From: Dactylorhiza incarnata
Lineage: Eukaryota > Streptophyta > Magnoliopsida > Asparagales > Orchidaceae
Reading direction: 5' to 3'
DNA: 64,000 nt
Assembly: GCA_033032865.1 (NCBI GenBank)
Contig: JAWHQI010000148.1
Coordinates: forward strand, 887,501 to 951,500
Shown: piece after piece, positions 22,201 to 33,167 of the stretch
Numbering within the stretch: the stretch's first letter is position 1
Layout of the letters: each line of letters begins with the position of its first letter
Made by a program: the position numbers and the translations under genes
Notes under the pieces: generated by a model
The model's database searches: none
The model's input: only the letters and a program-made list of their open reading frames with translations
What the model was told of the DNA's origin: nothing

Positions 22201-22644
22201 CGAATAGATTATTTTCATGTTCTTAACTTGTAATAATCTCTTTTTTCCCTTTCCTGTTTATGAACTTACTCGCCATTTTCATTTTATTGAATAGGTGTCC
22301 TCCCCTTGGTCTATTCTGCGATTGTGCTATCTCATGTACTGTAATAGTCTATTATTTTCCTTTTCTCTGATGTACTCGCCCATACTGCATGCTCACTCGC
22401 AGTAATGTCTCGCATAAGAGCATTCTTTCCGTTGATCTAGTGCCCGCACATCCCTATACTCGCTGAGAGTGCAAGGCTATTAGAGGGAGCCTTGGTGCGC
22501 TAGGTGATCACATATTTCTGTTAGGATTTATTGTGAGGTGGTTGACGAGTGGTTTCGATGATCGCAGGTCTTAGAGATATCGAGAGTACTCGCCTTGCCT
22601 CCCTTCACCCCATCATGAAACTATGTTGGTGTTAGCACTTTATA

Positions 22645-23465
22645 GAATTTGGAGCTCACTCAAGGGGGCAAGTAGCCGGCCTATAGGGGAGGAGACCGGT
22701 GCAATGACCTTGTCTATGACAACACTCTGCTCAAGGGAATGGAACTCACTCGAGGGGCATGTAACCAGCCTGGATGGGAGGATCCCAGTGCAATGTCCTG
22801 GTCTATGAAAACACTCTGCTTGAGGACGTAGAACTCACTCAAGGGGGAAGTAGCCATCCAACAGGGGAGGAGCCCAGTGCAACGGCCTAGTCTAAGACAA
22901 CACTTTGCTCGAGGACATAAACTCACTTGAGGGGGCAAGTAGCCATCCTGCAGAGGAGGACCCCAGTGCAACATCCTGGTCTATGACAACACTCTGCAAG
23001 AGGACATTGAGCTCACTCGAGGGGGCAACTAGCCAGCCTTCAGGGGAGGAGCCTAGTGCAACAGCCTGGTCTACAAAAACACTCTGTTCTAGGACATAGA
23101 ACTCACTCAAGGGGGCAAGTAGCCAGCCTGCATGGGAGGAGCCATGTGCAACGGCCTGGTTTACGACAACACTGTACTCGAGGACATAGAACACACTTGA
23201 GTGGGTAAGTAGCCTTCCTGCAGAGGAGGTGCCCAGTACAATGGACTGGTCTACAATAACACTCTGCTCGAGAACATATAACTCACTCGAGGGGGCAAGT
23301 AGCCAGCCTGCAGAGGAGAACCCAGTGCAATGACCTAGTCTATGACAACACACTGCTCGAGGACATGAAACTCACTCGAGGGGGCAAGTAGCCAGCCTAC
23401 AGGGGAGGAGCCCAGTGCAATGACCTTGTATATGGAAATACTCTGTTCTAGGACATTCAGAGGTC
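22645..23465 (+). repeat. Tandem array, about nine copies of an 89-90 bp unit
   Basis: The word CTATGACAACACTCTGCTCG and variants recur at 22713, 22802, 22891, 22980, 23070, 23160, 23250, 23339 and 23429, giving periods of 89 or 90. Each unit also has ACTCACTCGAGGGGGCAAGT and AGGGGAGGAGCCCAGTGCAA. The array follows the coding end of F. ORFs read through it on either strand are by-products of the repeat. Confidence 0.93.
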
Positions 23466-23574
23466 TTGTCTCTTGGTACCTGTCATCCAGATAGTGAAGT
23501 GATACACAATTGCAACAGGAGGTGTTATCAATTTATTTTAACATGAAAGATGAACAAGACATTACATTGCTATT
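23466..23574. other. Spacer between tandem array and integrase fragment
   Basis: No feature seen beyond an AT-rich stretch. Confidence 0.4.
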
Positions 23575-24006
23575 AGGAGTAAAAACGTTTCATGTCATCT
23601 CCAATCCAAGTGTTTCCTAGGAGATCTCCCTTGACATTATGCAGGCGATACCCTCCTGTTTTTAACACCTCAAATACTATGAAGGGGCCCTCTCAATTAG
23701 GGTGGAGTTTACCTATCGCCGCGGATCGTCCTGCAACGTCCAACTTTTTAAGAACTGGGTCTCCCTTGTCAAATTGTTTGATTCGAACGTTCTTGTCGAA
23801 GTGTCTCACCATTCTCCGCTTGATCTCCTCCTGGCGGATTATGGCCTGTTCACGAAGTTCTTCTACAAAGTCTAGCGAAAGTCACTATGCTTACTTGTTC
23901 TCGAGCCTCCATCCTTCGTCTCCATCTTCTGCTACCACCACCTAGTACTTCTGACCTCGAATTTCACTGGAATGAGGGCCTCCAAGCTGTGAGATAGATT
24001 GAAGGG
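23575..24006 (-). pseudogene. Gypsy integrase C-terminal fragment
   Basis: The minus strand reads 'PF..SHSLEALIPVKFEVRS' at the right edge, then 'REQAIIRQEEIKRRMVRHFD', 'DKGDPVLKKLDVAG', an 'EGPF' motif and 'GGYRL'. This is the usual C-terminal tail of a Ty3-gypsy integrase, the enzyme that inserts the cDNA into chromosomes. One in-frame stop precedes EGPF and the middle is shifted, so it is inactive. The catalytic D,D,E core is not present: copia element D is inserted at 24007 and the continuation beyond D is lost. Confidence 0.75.
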
Positions 24007-25500
24007 TGTTGGAAATTGTATCCACAATTACCTTGATTTGACGAAGTCCCCTTGCACTAAGATGAATTGAGTTTGTATTTGATTTAGTATTTTAGTTATG
24101 TGTTTGCAGATTATTAATTGCTAAGTACAAACCAATGTCTGGTTTCAATGAGTCATAAAACACATGCCCATGCAATATAATTCCTCATTGTGTAGACCAA
24201 GGTGTTGATTCATATGCAATCTCTCTATAGGGGTGTACTTCATATTCACACTCTAAGAAGAAGTAAAAAAGGAGCTGCTTGCTGGAATCAGGACAGACAA
24301 ATTTTTTTCAGTCTAGAAGAATTCGTCGATTGGTTTAGAAGGTTTCATCGATTCGTCGAGTAGTCTCGTAAGCACTCGACGAATTAACAAATAGCGGCTT
24401 TCAGTTTGACTTCGTTGAGTAGGTTTTGTCGATTCGTCGAGTAGTCTCATAAGCTCACGATGAATTGACTTAAGCAAGTTTTCGTTTTGAATTTTTGCCA
24501 AGAAGATTTTGTCGAGTGGTTTAGAAGGTTTCGTCGATTCATCGAGTAATCTCGTAAGCACCCGATGAATTGACAAAAAGCTGCTTTCGGTTTGATTTCA
24601 CTGAGTAGGTTTCGTCGATTCATCGAGTAGTCTCGTAATCTCATGATAAATTGACTTAAGCAGGTTTTCGTTTTGAATTTTAAGATGACAAACATTTTAG
24701 GGCGCCATGTACAATACACATGGAGGATTGTCCTGAAATCATGTTCTAGCCGTTTGAATAGGGTTTGCTATAAATAACCAAGTATTGTTTCCGAAAACAA
24801 GAATCTAGAAATCGAAGAGAAACCGCATAAACGTTGATCGCCATTTCCGTCTGTAGGCTTTTCGCAAAAAGGAAGATCACGCCACCGACATCTAAGTTCA
24901 CGATTTCCTCTCGAAGAAAGTTTAGACAGGATCTTCAATCTCAGAATCTTCAAAGTTCCTTTCAAGATCCAATTGAAACTCAAGTTTTCAGATCCAGCTT
25001 TTTCAAGATCAAGTCTTTTTTTCCCTTCTTTATTCAAGCACAAATTTCTCTATCTCAAGCAAGGAAGAAGAAGACAAATTTTCTCAGATCTGAAGTTTAA
25101 ATCTCTTTTAGATTTCAAGAAAGTTATTTTTATAACCATACATATTGTAGGAAGTTATTACTTCCAAGTTTGTAGGAAGTTTTACTTCCGAGTGTAGGAG
25201 TTGAGGCTCAGAGTTTGTAGGGGACGTGGTCTCCGAGTTTGTAGGAGTTGTATGCTCCGAGTTGTAAGATTTGTTTAAATCTGAGATTAGTGAAGTAGCC
25301 TAGTCTAGCTGGGAGTGCTAGATAGGTGAAGCGGGAAAGTGGACGTACCCATTACGAGGAACCACTATAAATCCTTATGTTTGTGTGTGTGCTCTTTATT
25401 TTTGTGTGCTTTTATTTCAAGTTTTTAATTCCGCATAAAAGCCATAGAATTCACCTATTCACCCCCTCTAGGTGATTTAAATAACAACTAGATACTTTCA
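24007..25500 (+). repeat. 5' LTR of element D (1494 bp)
   Basis: TGTTGGAAATTG...GATACTTTCA. Four tandem hairpin units lie in 24345-24655. The best is ATTCGTCGAGT (24351-24361) / ACTCGACGAAT (24374-24384) with a 12-nt loop. TATAAATA at 24769-24776. Near the end is the copia-LTR word TATTCACCCCCTCTAGG. Confidence 0.88.
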
Positions 25501-25502
25501 AT

Positions 25503-25514
25503 TGGTATCATAGC
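25503..25514 (+). other. Primer-binding site, initiator tRNA-Met (element D)
   Basis: TGGTATCATAGC, one mismatch to TGGTATCAGAGC, 2 bases after the LTR end. Confidence 0.85.
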
Positions 25515-25577
25515 TAGGTTGTTCGTTAAGAGGTTAACACCTTGAACAAGATCTCTATCTAGTTATTTAGAGACATC

Positions 25578-27960
25578 ATGTCTGGAATGGACAGAACCAA
25601 GGATTCTTCCATGAAGTTGCCGGTGTGCACCAAAGAAAACTTTCCGATGTGGAAGGAAAGGGTCAGATTCTACATGGAAGCCGCCGATCTAAGAATATTT
25701 CAGATTGTTGAAGAAGGTCCTCATGTTTCTATGACAACATCTACCGTAAATCCAAACGTGCAAGTTCCTAAGAAGAAGCTAGATATAACAAAGGATGAGA
25801 TTGGTATTGTCGCCTTGGACAAGAAGGCAAAGAACATTATTGCAAGTGCAGTGGATGATTCGATGCTGCAAAATTTATTCCACTATAAGTTTGCCAAAGA
25901 GATGTGGGATTCTCTAGTAGTTCTGATGGAAGTTACTGAAGAAGTAAGAGATAATCGTAGATCTCTACTGAATCAAGAATACGAAGCCTCCAAGAAAGAT
26001 CCAAGGGACATCATATCTGATACTTATGAGAAGTTCTTCAAGATTGTCAACGGTCTAAGAAATTATGACCTTGAATTTACTGTTGGAGTATTGAATGACA
26101 AGTTCTTGAGATCCCTGACGAAAGAATGTGATACCAAGGCAATAGCTATAAGGGAGTTTGGTAAGTTGGCTACGATGGAGCCACTGATTCTCTTTGGGAA
26201 ACTTCTTTCCCATGAGCTAAAGCTAAGCATCAGAAAAGCTGAGGAAGAGGGAAGTAAGAATTCAGGAAGAGAGAAGTCTGTAGCTCTGAGAGCCGAATGG
26301 TAAAGGAGAGGTAAAGCTGTGCCATCTTTGAGGAGACAGTCCTCGGATGTGCATGATGACTCAGAGGCTTGCTCATACCGCTTGGAAATGTCAGATGGAG
26401 AGTTCTCCTCACTCTCCAAGCAATTCAAGAGAATACTGAGCAAGAGATGACAAATGAAAAATCAGTCTTACTCTTCTGACTTCAGAAAATCAAAACGTGA
26501 TGATGATCATCATAGGAAAGACTAAAACAACAACAAAAGGTACGAATCTAAATAGAACAAACATAATTCGTCTGACGTTGTTTGCTACTACTGTAATAAG
26601 CCAAGACATTTAAGTATGGAATGTCCATACAAAAAGAAGGAAGTGAAGAAATCCTTCAAAGGAAAAAAAGAAAGTAGAAAAGATCTTTATCTCTAAGAAG
26701 TCGAAGACTCTTAGTGACAATGACTCAGACGAGTCAAGCTCAAATGATGAAGCCTATTTTGGGCTTATGGCTCATTTAGATTCGGATAACTGCGACACCC
26801 CTTATGAGGGGAAGGCAAATTCTCACACTCCTTTATCTGAGTCTGAGACTGCATCCAACGCGGATGAAGGCTAGTCTTTAGAGGAAGATGCAGATCTTCT
26901 AGTTCAATATAGAGCACTATTGAAGGGATTTGACAAATGTTGCAAGGTAGTCAAATCTCAGGCAAAAGAAATTGAGCCTCTCAAGGCAGTGGAATCAAAT
27001 CTGAGGGAAGAAATTGAACAATTAATTCCCTTTAGAGATGAAGTCCAACTCTTGGAAGATGAACTTAAAAGCTCCACTGAACTGCTAAAGCTGAAAGAGA
27101 AATCTATAAATGAGTTGGAAGGAAAGTTAGTGGTTGAAAGGAAGCTAGTAGAAAGCTTCTCGAAGCCAAAGACTATCCTTCCAATTATTGATGGTTTCTC
27201 AGCTCCTGCGAAGGGTAGCGGTATCGTTCATCAGACCGAGAATAGTAAGGTTGCTAAGAGAAGAGCCGTTAAGGGTAAGGGCAAGGTTGATCAAAGTCAA
27301 CCTTCCTTCAAGAAGGTGGTTTTTCCGACAAACACCTATGACTTTGAAACCTCTTATGGTCACTTTATGAGACCAACTCACGTTGAGCCTAATAAAAGTA
27401 ACCAAGGATGGAGCCGTCCCCGAAACATCAGAATGACTACTCTCAAAGCTCCTTATGAATAAATAATCCTCAAGGATTATGGTTTATTCGTGCATAGACC
27501 GTCTGCTGAGAAAGCACCGAAAGTCAAAACTGTTGTTACGAAGCCACTTGAGAAGAAGCCATGTGTATGCTACAATCATGAGGCTTCCACCTCCAAGTTT
27601 GTAGCTCCTGCTCGACTCCCCGTTCAAAGAGTTTAGCAGGAGAAGAAAAGAAGATACAACAGATTCGACTATTGGTGTTGGGGAAAAGTTGGTCACTTCA
27701 CCATAGATTATTGGTTCAATCCCTTGAATTTCAAGACTCCACGAGTTAATAATGTAATAATGATCGCTCGCAATATTAACATTCCAAGTGGTAGTCGTCT
27801 AACCAGGAACTTATGACCTAAATCCGTTTGGGTTCCTAAGGGTAATTAATCTGTGATTGCAGGTATGTCCAAAGGCCAACCAAAACTCTTATCGGGCATT
27901 TGGACAGAGGATGTTTGTGGTACATGAACGAAACCCAAAGTTTATAATGAAATTGTTTAA
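25578..27960 (+). pseudogene. Copia gag (and first residues of protease) of element D
   Basis: The ATG at 25578 opens 241 residues of a UBN2-type copia gag ('CTKENFPMWKERVRFYMEAA', 'FAKEMWDSLVVLME'). After a stop at 26301 the same frame continues with further stops to a CCHC knuckle (C-YY-C-NKPR-H-LSME-C, about 26584-26625). A frameshift in the A-run near 26665-26675 leads to an acidic serine segment and a coiled coil (26920-27140). A second, damaged knuckle lies near 27670. The frame starting near 27880 shows 'LDRGC', the position of the protease LDSGC motif with its serine replaced. Capsid protein of the element; clearly inactive. Confidence 0.8.
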
Positions 27961-28159
27961 AAGCTCAGGAAATCATTCCAAGCACTGCAATTATAAGGGG
28001 GGGGGGGGGGGGAGAGAAGATTGAGGGGGAGATGAAACAAGTTTTCAAAGTCTACTTTCAAATAAGGACTCCGATGCAGTTGCTGAGGGGGAGAACCCTT
28101 TTGAACTGCCATGTTGTCACTTCCCTATTTGAAGCAGTCAGAAAGGGGGAGAGAAGGTT

Positions 28160-28228
28160 GAAAAACAAGAATGTTGAAAAGCCAAAAGGTTGAAAAGCAA
28201 AAGGTTGAAAAGCAAAAAGGTTGAAAAG
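28160..28228 (+). repeat. Short tandem repeat, AAAGGTTGAAAAGC-like, about five copies
   Basis: 14-15 bp units AAGGTTGAAAAGC(A) in tandem just before the polypurine tract region of D. Confidence 0.8.
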
Positions 28229-28334
28229 CAAAGTCTTTAACTCTCTATGTCACTTTATGTATTTGATATTAAAATTATTCTTTGTGCAATTCAACTTAGT
28301 ACATAGGGTTCTGACTTACTCAAATAGGGGGGAT

Positions 28335-28380
28335 TGTTGGGAATTGTATCCACAATTACCTTGATTTGAAGAAGTCCCCT
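28335..28380 (+). repeat. 3' LTR fragment of element D
   Basis: TGTTGGGAATTGTATCCACA follows the purine tract AAATAGGGGGGAT. It matches the first 46 bases of the 5' LTR with a few differences, then homology stops. Confidence 0.85.
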
Positions 28381-30356
28381 TGCGATGCATAATTGAATGA
28401 AGAATTTAAAGGACATATTTATATAAATGCTCACATCTTTTGACAATCTATCGGATGGTTAGATTTGTGATAACCTCTCAATATGGGTGATAGCTTCAAG
28501 GGTGTTGAAACACGCTGTGAATTGAGCACGTGAATTGAATATTGATGATAAGTTGGGCTTACTTATTTAGTAAGATATGAATATGTCTTTATACGCACAA
28601 GTAGTCCTGAAGGGTCTCATAGAGTAATTTCCATGTTATTCACACACCACTACACAAGAGTTAGAACAACTCGGTATGGGTAGCATTGAAGGCTTGATGC
28701 TGGTTATAAGATATGGTCATATCTTGTGGTGCAATGTTAAGGAACCGGTGGTTGGGGGACTTGGATTCTAATTAGCATCGACATTGATTGTATGAGGAGA
28801 AATGTAATAAGGCTCCTTTCGTGAGTCCTTGGGTGCTTGATAGCACGGGTTGTGCATGGGAATTACATGAATGTGCATGGTTTACACATGGTGGTGTAAT
28901 GATCCTGGTTGGAGGATTACATGTGGTGGGTCTACGGGCTTGCTAGACATGACACCGACAGAAGATGGCAGTTAGACTCTAGACCTGTTGGGTTGGACTC
29001 TTGGTGCTCACTTCCCAAAGACCCCTTCCGTGTTATGAAGACTCAGCATGATGCGAGCAGTACACAGGGTCTCCGCTGTGTGTTCTTAGATTCGAGGTAT
29101 ACGTTGGCCTAGGTCTGGTAGTGTTCATACCCGCCTAGTAGTGGATAAGCCCGTTCTACAGCCACCGTCTGGCCACGATGGGGGGGGCGTTTGAGAGGTT
29201 AACGACTCTCGAAAAGTGGGAAGTACATGTCTATGTCGACATAGCAAATATGCATGGGTGAGTCATCATATCATAATAATTGCATTGCATTCATCCTTTC
29301 ATGATCATAGCATTACACCGCATTGGATCCTCATCATATAAACATGTATGGGAACCTTTATATGATGGGTTACTTTATGTTTGGATCCTTAACTTATAAG
29401 CTTGTATGGGCATCATTATAAGTTAAGTTCAATTCAGTTATCTATATACTCAACTTTCTTATACTCTGTCGCTGACCATACTACTTGTTAGATGTACTTT
29501 AAATACTTTTGATATACTGCCGTGATTACACCTTTCATTGCCACCTGCTTTTGCTACTACTGTTTATATTGCAGCTTCTCTTCATTCCCTTCTGCCCGAT
29601 GCCTTGGAGTCCCCGGGGGAGGTGATGTGAAGCCACTTAGTCATTATGACTAATGGTTGCTGCACCCCGCTTTTTCAGAGCGCACCTAAGAGCAGCAACG
29701 CACGGCGCTGGAGACAGATAGCCAGGTCAGGACGATAGGGCTGGAGACTACGATACCATCATTACCGTCAGTGACATATGTGAGCGATAGTTTTGAGTTG
29801 TAGCTCTTGGGGCATTTATTTTGATACTCTAATACTTGAAGGAGCTCTCGGAGCTACCCGTCTTTTGTATAATTGAGACACTTTTACTTATATGTGAATT
29901 TATGGCTTCTGTCTTTCATACTATTGAGGGGTTGGCTTGATAATATTGGTTTGGCCAACAGGATAGGCGTCACTACTAGAAAATTGACTTTTAGCCACGC
30001 TCGTATTGCCCACGGCCATTTTCCGTGGAAAACAGTCCAATTATCATGGCTAAAAGTCTAAAATCGTGGCTAAAAGTCATAGAAAAAGGGTATTTGCCAC
30101 AAAAAGAGCATGACAAATACTTTTTTGCCATGCTCGTATTGTCCACGCCCATTTGCCATGGAAGTCCGTGGCTAAAAGTCTTTTGCCACGATTTTGGACT
30201 TTTTGCCACGACAATTTACCCTGGCTAAAAGTCAATTTTCTTGTAGTGCGTCTTGTGGAATAGGCTAGCTCGTGTGTTGGCACATCCTCATGGCGACTGT
30301 CCTGGGCATAAGGCTCTCCTCGTCCGTGTTTTGTGTTCTGGGAGGGGGGTCTTACA
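28381..30356 (+). repeat. LTR N: gypsy LTR (solo or 3' LTR), carrying a CACTA insertion
   Basis: Ends CTGGGAGGGGGGTCTTACA at 30356. The last ~480 bases (without the CACTA element) align with the reversed LTR of G at 7082-7330. What follows is not a primer site, so this is a 3' or solo LTR. The start is uncertain: homology to D ends at 28380 and TGCGATG at 28381 may be the LTR start. No ORF in it is credible. Flanks CCCCT and TGAAA do not match as a target duplication. Confidence 0.65.
29971..30248. mobile_element. Miniature CACTA transposon (278 bp)
   Basis: Starts CACTACTAGAAAATTGACTT and ends with the complement of CACTACAAGAAAATTGACTT; the inverted repeats are about 28 bp with two mismatches. 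It is flanked by the 3-bp duplication CGT (29968-29970 and 30249-30251). Inside are several copies of GTGGCTAAAAGTC in both orientations, the subterminal repeat pattern of CACTA elements. There is no ORF, so it would be moved by an autonomous CACTA transposase. The related LTR at 7082-7330 has the uninterrupted site. Confidence 0.93.
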
Positions 30357-31250
30357 TGAAAATTCTAAATCATGAATTGCATAATTCCTTTCATGAATCT
30401 TCAGTTGTCTTGACCAATACGCAATTACCTTTCCTTCTTGCATCAAAACACACCCAAGCCCGACGTGCGATGCGTCCATATAAATAACATAATCCACTCC
30501 CTCGGTAGGTAAAGCCAAGACAGGAGCGGTGCACAACCTCCTTTTCAATTCCTGGAAGGCTTCTTCGTACTTATCGCCCCATACAAACGCTGCATTCTTC
30601 TGCATAAGAATAGTCAGTGGCGCAAACAACATAGAAAAGCCTTCCACAAATCTCCTATAATATCCTGCCAAACCTAAGAAGCTCCTTATATTCTTAGGCA
30701 TAGTAGGTCTTTTCCAATCCATGACTGTAGTTATCATTTCTGGGTCCACAAAAATTCCTTCTTTACCCACAATATTACCCAAGAAGTATAATTGAGAGAG
30801 CCAAAACTCATACTTACTCAGCTTTGCATACAACTTATGCTCTCTCAGAGTAGATTGAACCAAACACAAGTGCTGAGCAGAGGGTGCATTTGTCAACCCA
30901 AAAGACATTTCTAAGAACTCAAAATGTCTGTGCTGAGAACAGAAAGCAGTTCGTGGAACATATGACTCACGGTTCCACGGATGATGGTAGACCGAACAAA
31001 GATCAATCTTTGAAAACACTGAACTACCACGTAACTGATCAAACAAATCATCGATTCGCGGCAATAGATATCTATTCTTGATGGTTACCTTATTCAACTC
31101 TCTATAGTCTATGCACAACCTCATAGAACCATCTTTCTTCTTCACAAACAGAACTGGAGCACCCCACGACGAAGAACATGGCCTAATAAATCCACACTGC
31201 AACAATTAATCTAGCTGGGTACGCAACTCTTCCAGCTCACGCGGGGCCAT
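30357..31250 (-). pseudogene. Reverse transcriptase and RNase H start of element M
   Basis: The minus strand reads '[20 protein letters not shown]', '[20 protein letters not shown]' and 'FGLTNAP', then jumps to '[19 protein letters not shown]'. The segment that should carry the YxDD catalytic box is missing by an in-frame deletion. Then '[18 protein letters not shown]' and the RNase H start '[19 protein letters not shown]' to '[10 protein letters not shown]', where LTR N cuts it. The enzyme cannot be active. Confidence 0.88.
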
Positions 31251-31454
31251 ACGCTATGGTGCCTTGGCCATAGGATGAGTTCCTAGCTCAAGGTCAATAA
31301 CAAACTCCACATCTCTCTCATGTGGAAGACCAGGGAGACTAACTGGGAAAACATCAAGGAACTCTCGCACCACTAGAATATCCTCGACACACGGCAAACT
31401 ACTAACAATTTCTAACATAGAAACAAGGTAAGCAAAACAACCAAATCTAAAAGT

Positions 31455-31850
31455 TTACGAGCATATATCGCAGAAATAATCGGGGAATCCTGTCGCGGAA
31501 AGCCATATACACTCATGGGTTGACCGTGGTCCATCGTGAAGTCCAAAACTCTTTACATTGCATTGGATAACAACATCATATCTGGACAACCAGTCCATGC
31601 CCAAAATCACATCGAAATATTCAAGGTCTAGCGCCTTTAGATCAGCAAAAGCTAAAAAATCACCTAAGAGGATAGAACATCTCTGGATACCATGGCTCGT
31701 CACTACGGAGTCGCCAGAGGGAAACTTAACACGAAACGGATCATCAATTTTATTGAGGGTCAAACGATGATGCTCTACAAAAGTCTTAGCCACGAACGAG
31801 TGGGTAGCACCAGAATCGAAAAGGACGTGCGCCCAACGGTTCTTTACCTT
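31455..31850 (-). pseudogene. Retropepsin-type protease of element M
   Basis: The minus strand reads the active-site motif FDSGATHSF near 31820, then 'FVEHHRLTLNKIDDPFRVKF' and 'DVILGMDWLSRYDVVIQC' (31793-31455), the typical gypsy aspartic protease with its ILGMDWL flap-side motif. It would cleave the gag-pol polyprotein. The domain reads without a stop, but the polyprotein around it is broken. Confidence 0.82.
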
Positions 31851-32099
31851 AAATTATCCTATAAAATCAAATATGTAACTAGCCGAACAGAAATCGAAAA
31901 CTATAGTTGAAGGCTAAGAGTTAAATTAGGGCCTAACCTAAAATCAACTGGGCGGAAGTCTGCACTTCTTCCCTGGTCACTAAATTTAACTTGCCCCTTC
32001 CTTTATCCAGTTGCTGCGGTGGCGGCAATGCCTGAAGTGGCACTGGCAACAAAGGAGTCTGGGATTGTGGGCATTTAGGCTTAATATGCCCCTTCTGGA

Positions 32100-33165
32100 C
32101 ACACTAGAAATAGATCTTGTCCTTTGACTAACAATGGGCAACATCATGCCCCTTCCGCTTACAAGAAGTACATGTTAGATCTCCTTTTGGAGCACTCTAA
32201 ATTGTCAGCACTTGCTGCTGCTTCTTAGCCCCCAATATCTTGGAACATTTTTCGTAGGGATGGACACGACAACCACAGAAACTACACACTTTGCTACCTC
32301 TCGTCTTCGGAGCAGGGCCAGATACTTTGGGGCTTCCACCATCTTCGAACTTTCTCTTTACCTTCCTCATCATTTCACCTCTGCTCTTAGCATTGTCAAT
32401 AGCCTCTACATTCAAAGCAGCTTCTACCACTTCAACATAGCTTTCTGCCCTGTACGCACTAGTCGACTGCTGAACGTCACTACAAAGTCCTCCCAAAAAC
32501 CGCTTCACCCTCCTTGCCTCAGAAGCTACTAAATCTTGAGCAAATCTGCTCAACTTACTAAATTCAATCTCATACTCACTAACTATGAGTTGTCTCTACT
32601 TCAGGTGCAGGGAATTGTTTATCTGACGGTATCACTCGAGCGACGACAAGAACTTCTTCAGTAACATCTTCTTGAATGACTCCCATGAACATCCGTCTGC
32701 GAGGCTCTCTCTTTCCCTGATCCAGCAGCTCTTAGCAAGTCCCTTCAGATGGTAAGCGGCGACCATCACCTTCTGGCCCGAAGAAATCCCTAAATACAAA
32801 AACATTTCTTCGATGGAAATTAGCCAATCATCCAAAGCCATGAAATCGGCTCTTCCATCATATGTAGGGGGTCCTAATCGCTGAAAATGCAATATGAAAT
32901 TCATATCCGGTGGCAGCAGAACTGTAGGCACCAAAGGAGCAGGAGGAATAGGTACAGTCTGACGCACTGCAGGGTCCTGCACCTCAGGCTGCTGCCCAGA
33001 GGCGGCAGTCACAACGTCTAAATTTGCGATTGCATTGCAACCAACTACCTTGATAGAGCCTCATTACTCTGTCGCAGAACCTCAATCACGGCTTCACTTT
33101 GCGCACTCGAATACTCACCCTCAGATTGGGGAGTCGACATTGTCGCAACACGCTTCGGTGCCATT
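32100..33165 (-). pseudogene. Gypsy gag of element M
   Basis: ATG at 33165 on the minus strand (MAPKRVATMSTPQSEGEY). A frameshift follows, then 33012-32632 with 'FMALDDWLISIEEMFLYLGI' and 'VAAYHLKGLAKSCW', the usual chromovirus-type gag core. 32553-32197 carries the knuckle C-SF-C-GCRV-H-PYEK-C. After a stop there are two more Cys/His boxes near 32175-32090. Nucleic-acid-binding capsid protein; inactivated by frameshifts and stops. Lineage (Del/Tekay-like) is by resemblance. Confidence 0.8.
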
Positions 33166-33167
33166 TG

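Larger units (their letters stand above)
18326..22640 (+). mobile_element. Element F, main body (degenerate large gypsy-derived element)
   Basis: GCGAG/ACTCGCC words continue from the left piece. Short broken ORFs lie throughout. The recognisable parts are a retrotransposon-associated domain at about 20345-21030 and a coiled-coil C-terminal part at 21295-22200. 18326-20150 holds only fragments with many stops, including a Glu-rich helical fragment at 19578-19850. No RT or integrase is seen in plus orientation. It fits a LARD-like or Tat-related non-autonomous element; that class is inference. Confidence 0.55.
24007..28380 (+). mobile_element. Element D: Ty1-copia retrotransposon with pol deleted
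   Basis: 5' LTR 24007-25500, initiator tRNA-Met PBS 25503-25514, broken gag with zinc knuckle 25578 to about 27870, the first residues of a protease ('LDRGC'), then a jump to a G-run at 27997 and the 3' end of the body. The first 46 bases of a 3' LTR (28335-28380) follow, after which the sequence changes to LTR N. Integrase, RT and RNase H are absent. The 5 bases before the 5' LTR are AAGGG. Confidence 0.85.
30357..33165 (-). mobile_element. Element M: minus-strand Ty3-gypsy gag-pol fragment
   Basis: On the minus strand: gag start (33165), gag core, three zinc knuckles, protease, RT and the start of RNase H, cut at 30357 by LTR N. Many stops and frameshifts. No own LTR or primer site is present: an unrelated copia-type LTR (K') ends two bases before the gag ATG. 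Confidence 0.85.

Noticed and set aside
22645..23465. Possible CRISPR-like array or a repeat-protein gene (153-residue ORF on the minus strand)
   Set aside because: Units are directly adjacent without spacers and the genome is a plant. The period alternates between 89 and 90, so no frame is kept; ORFs are by-products.
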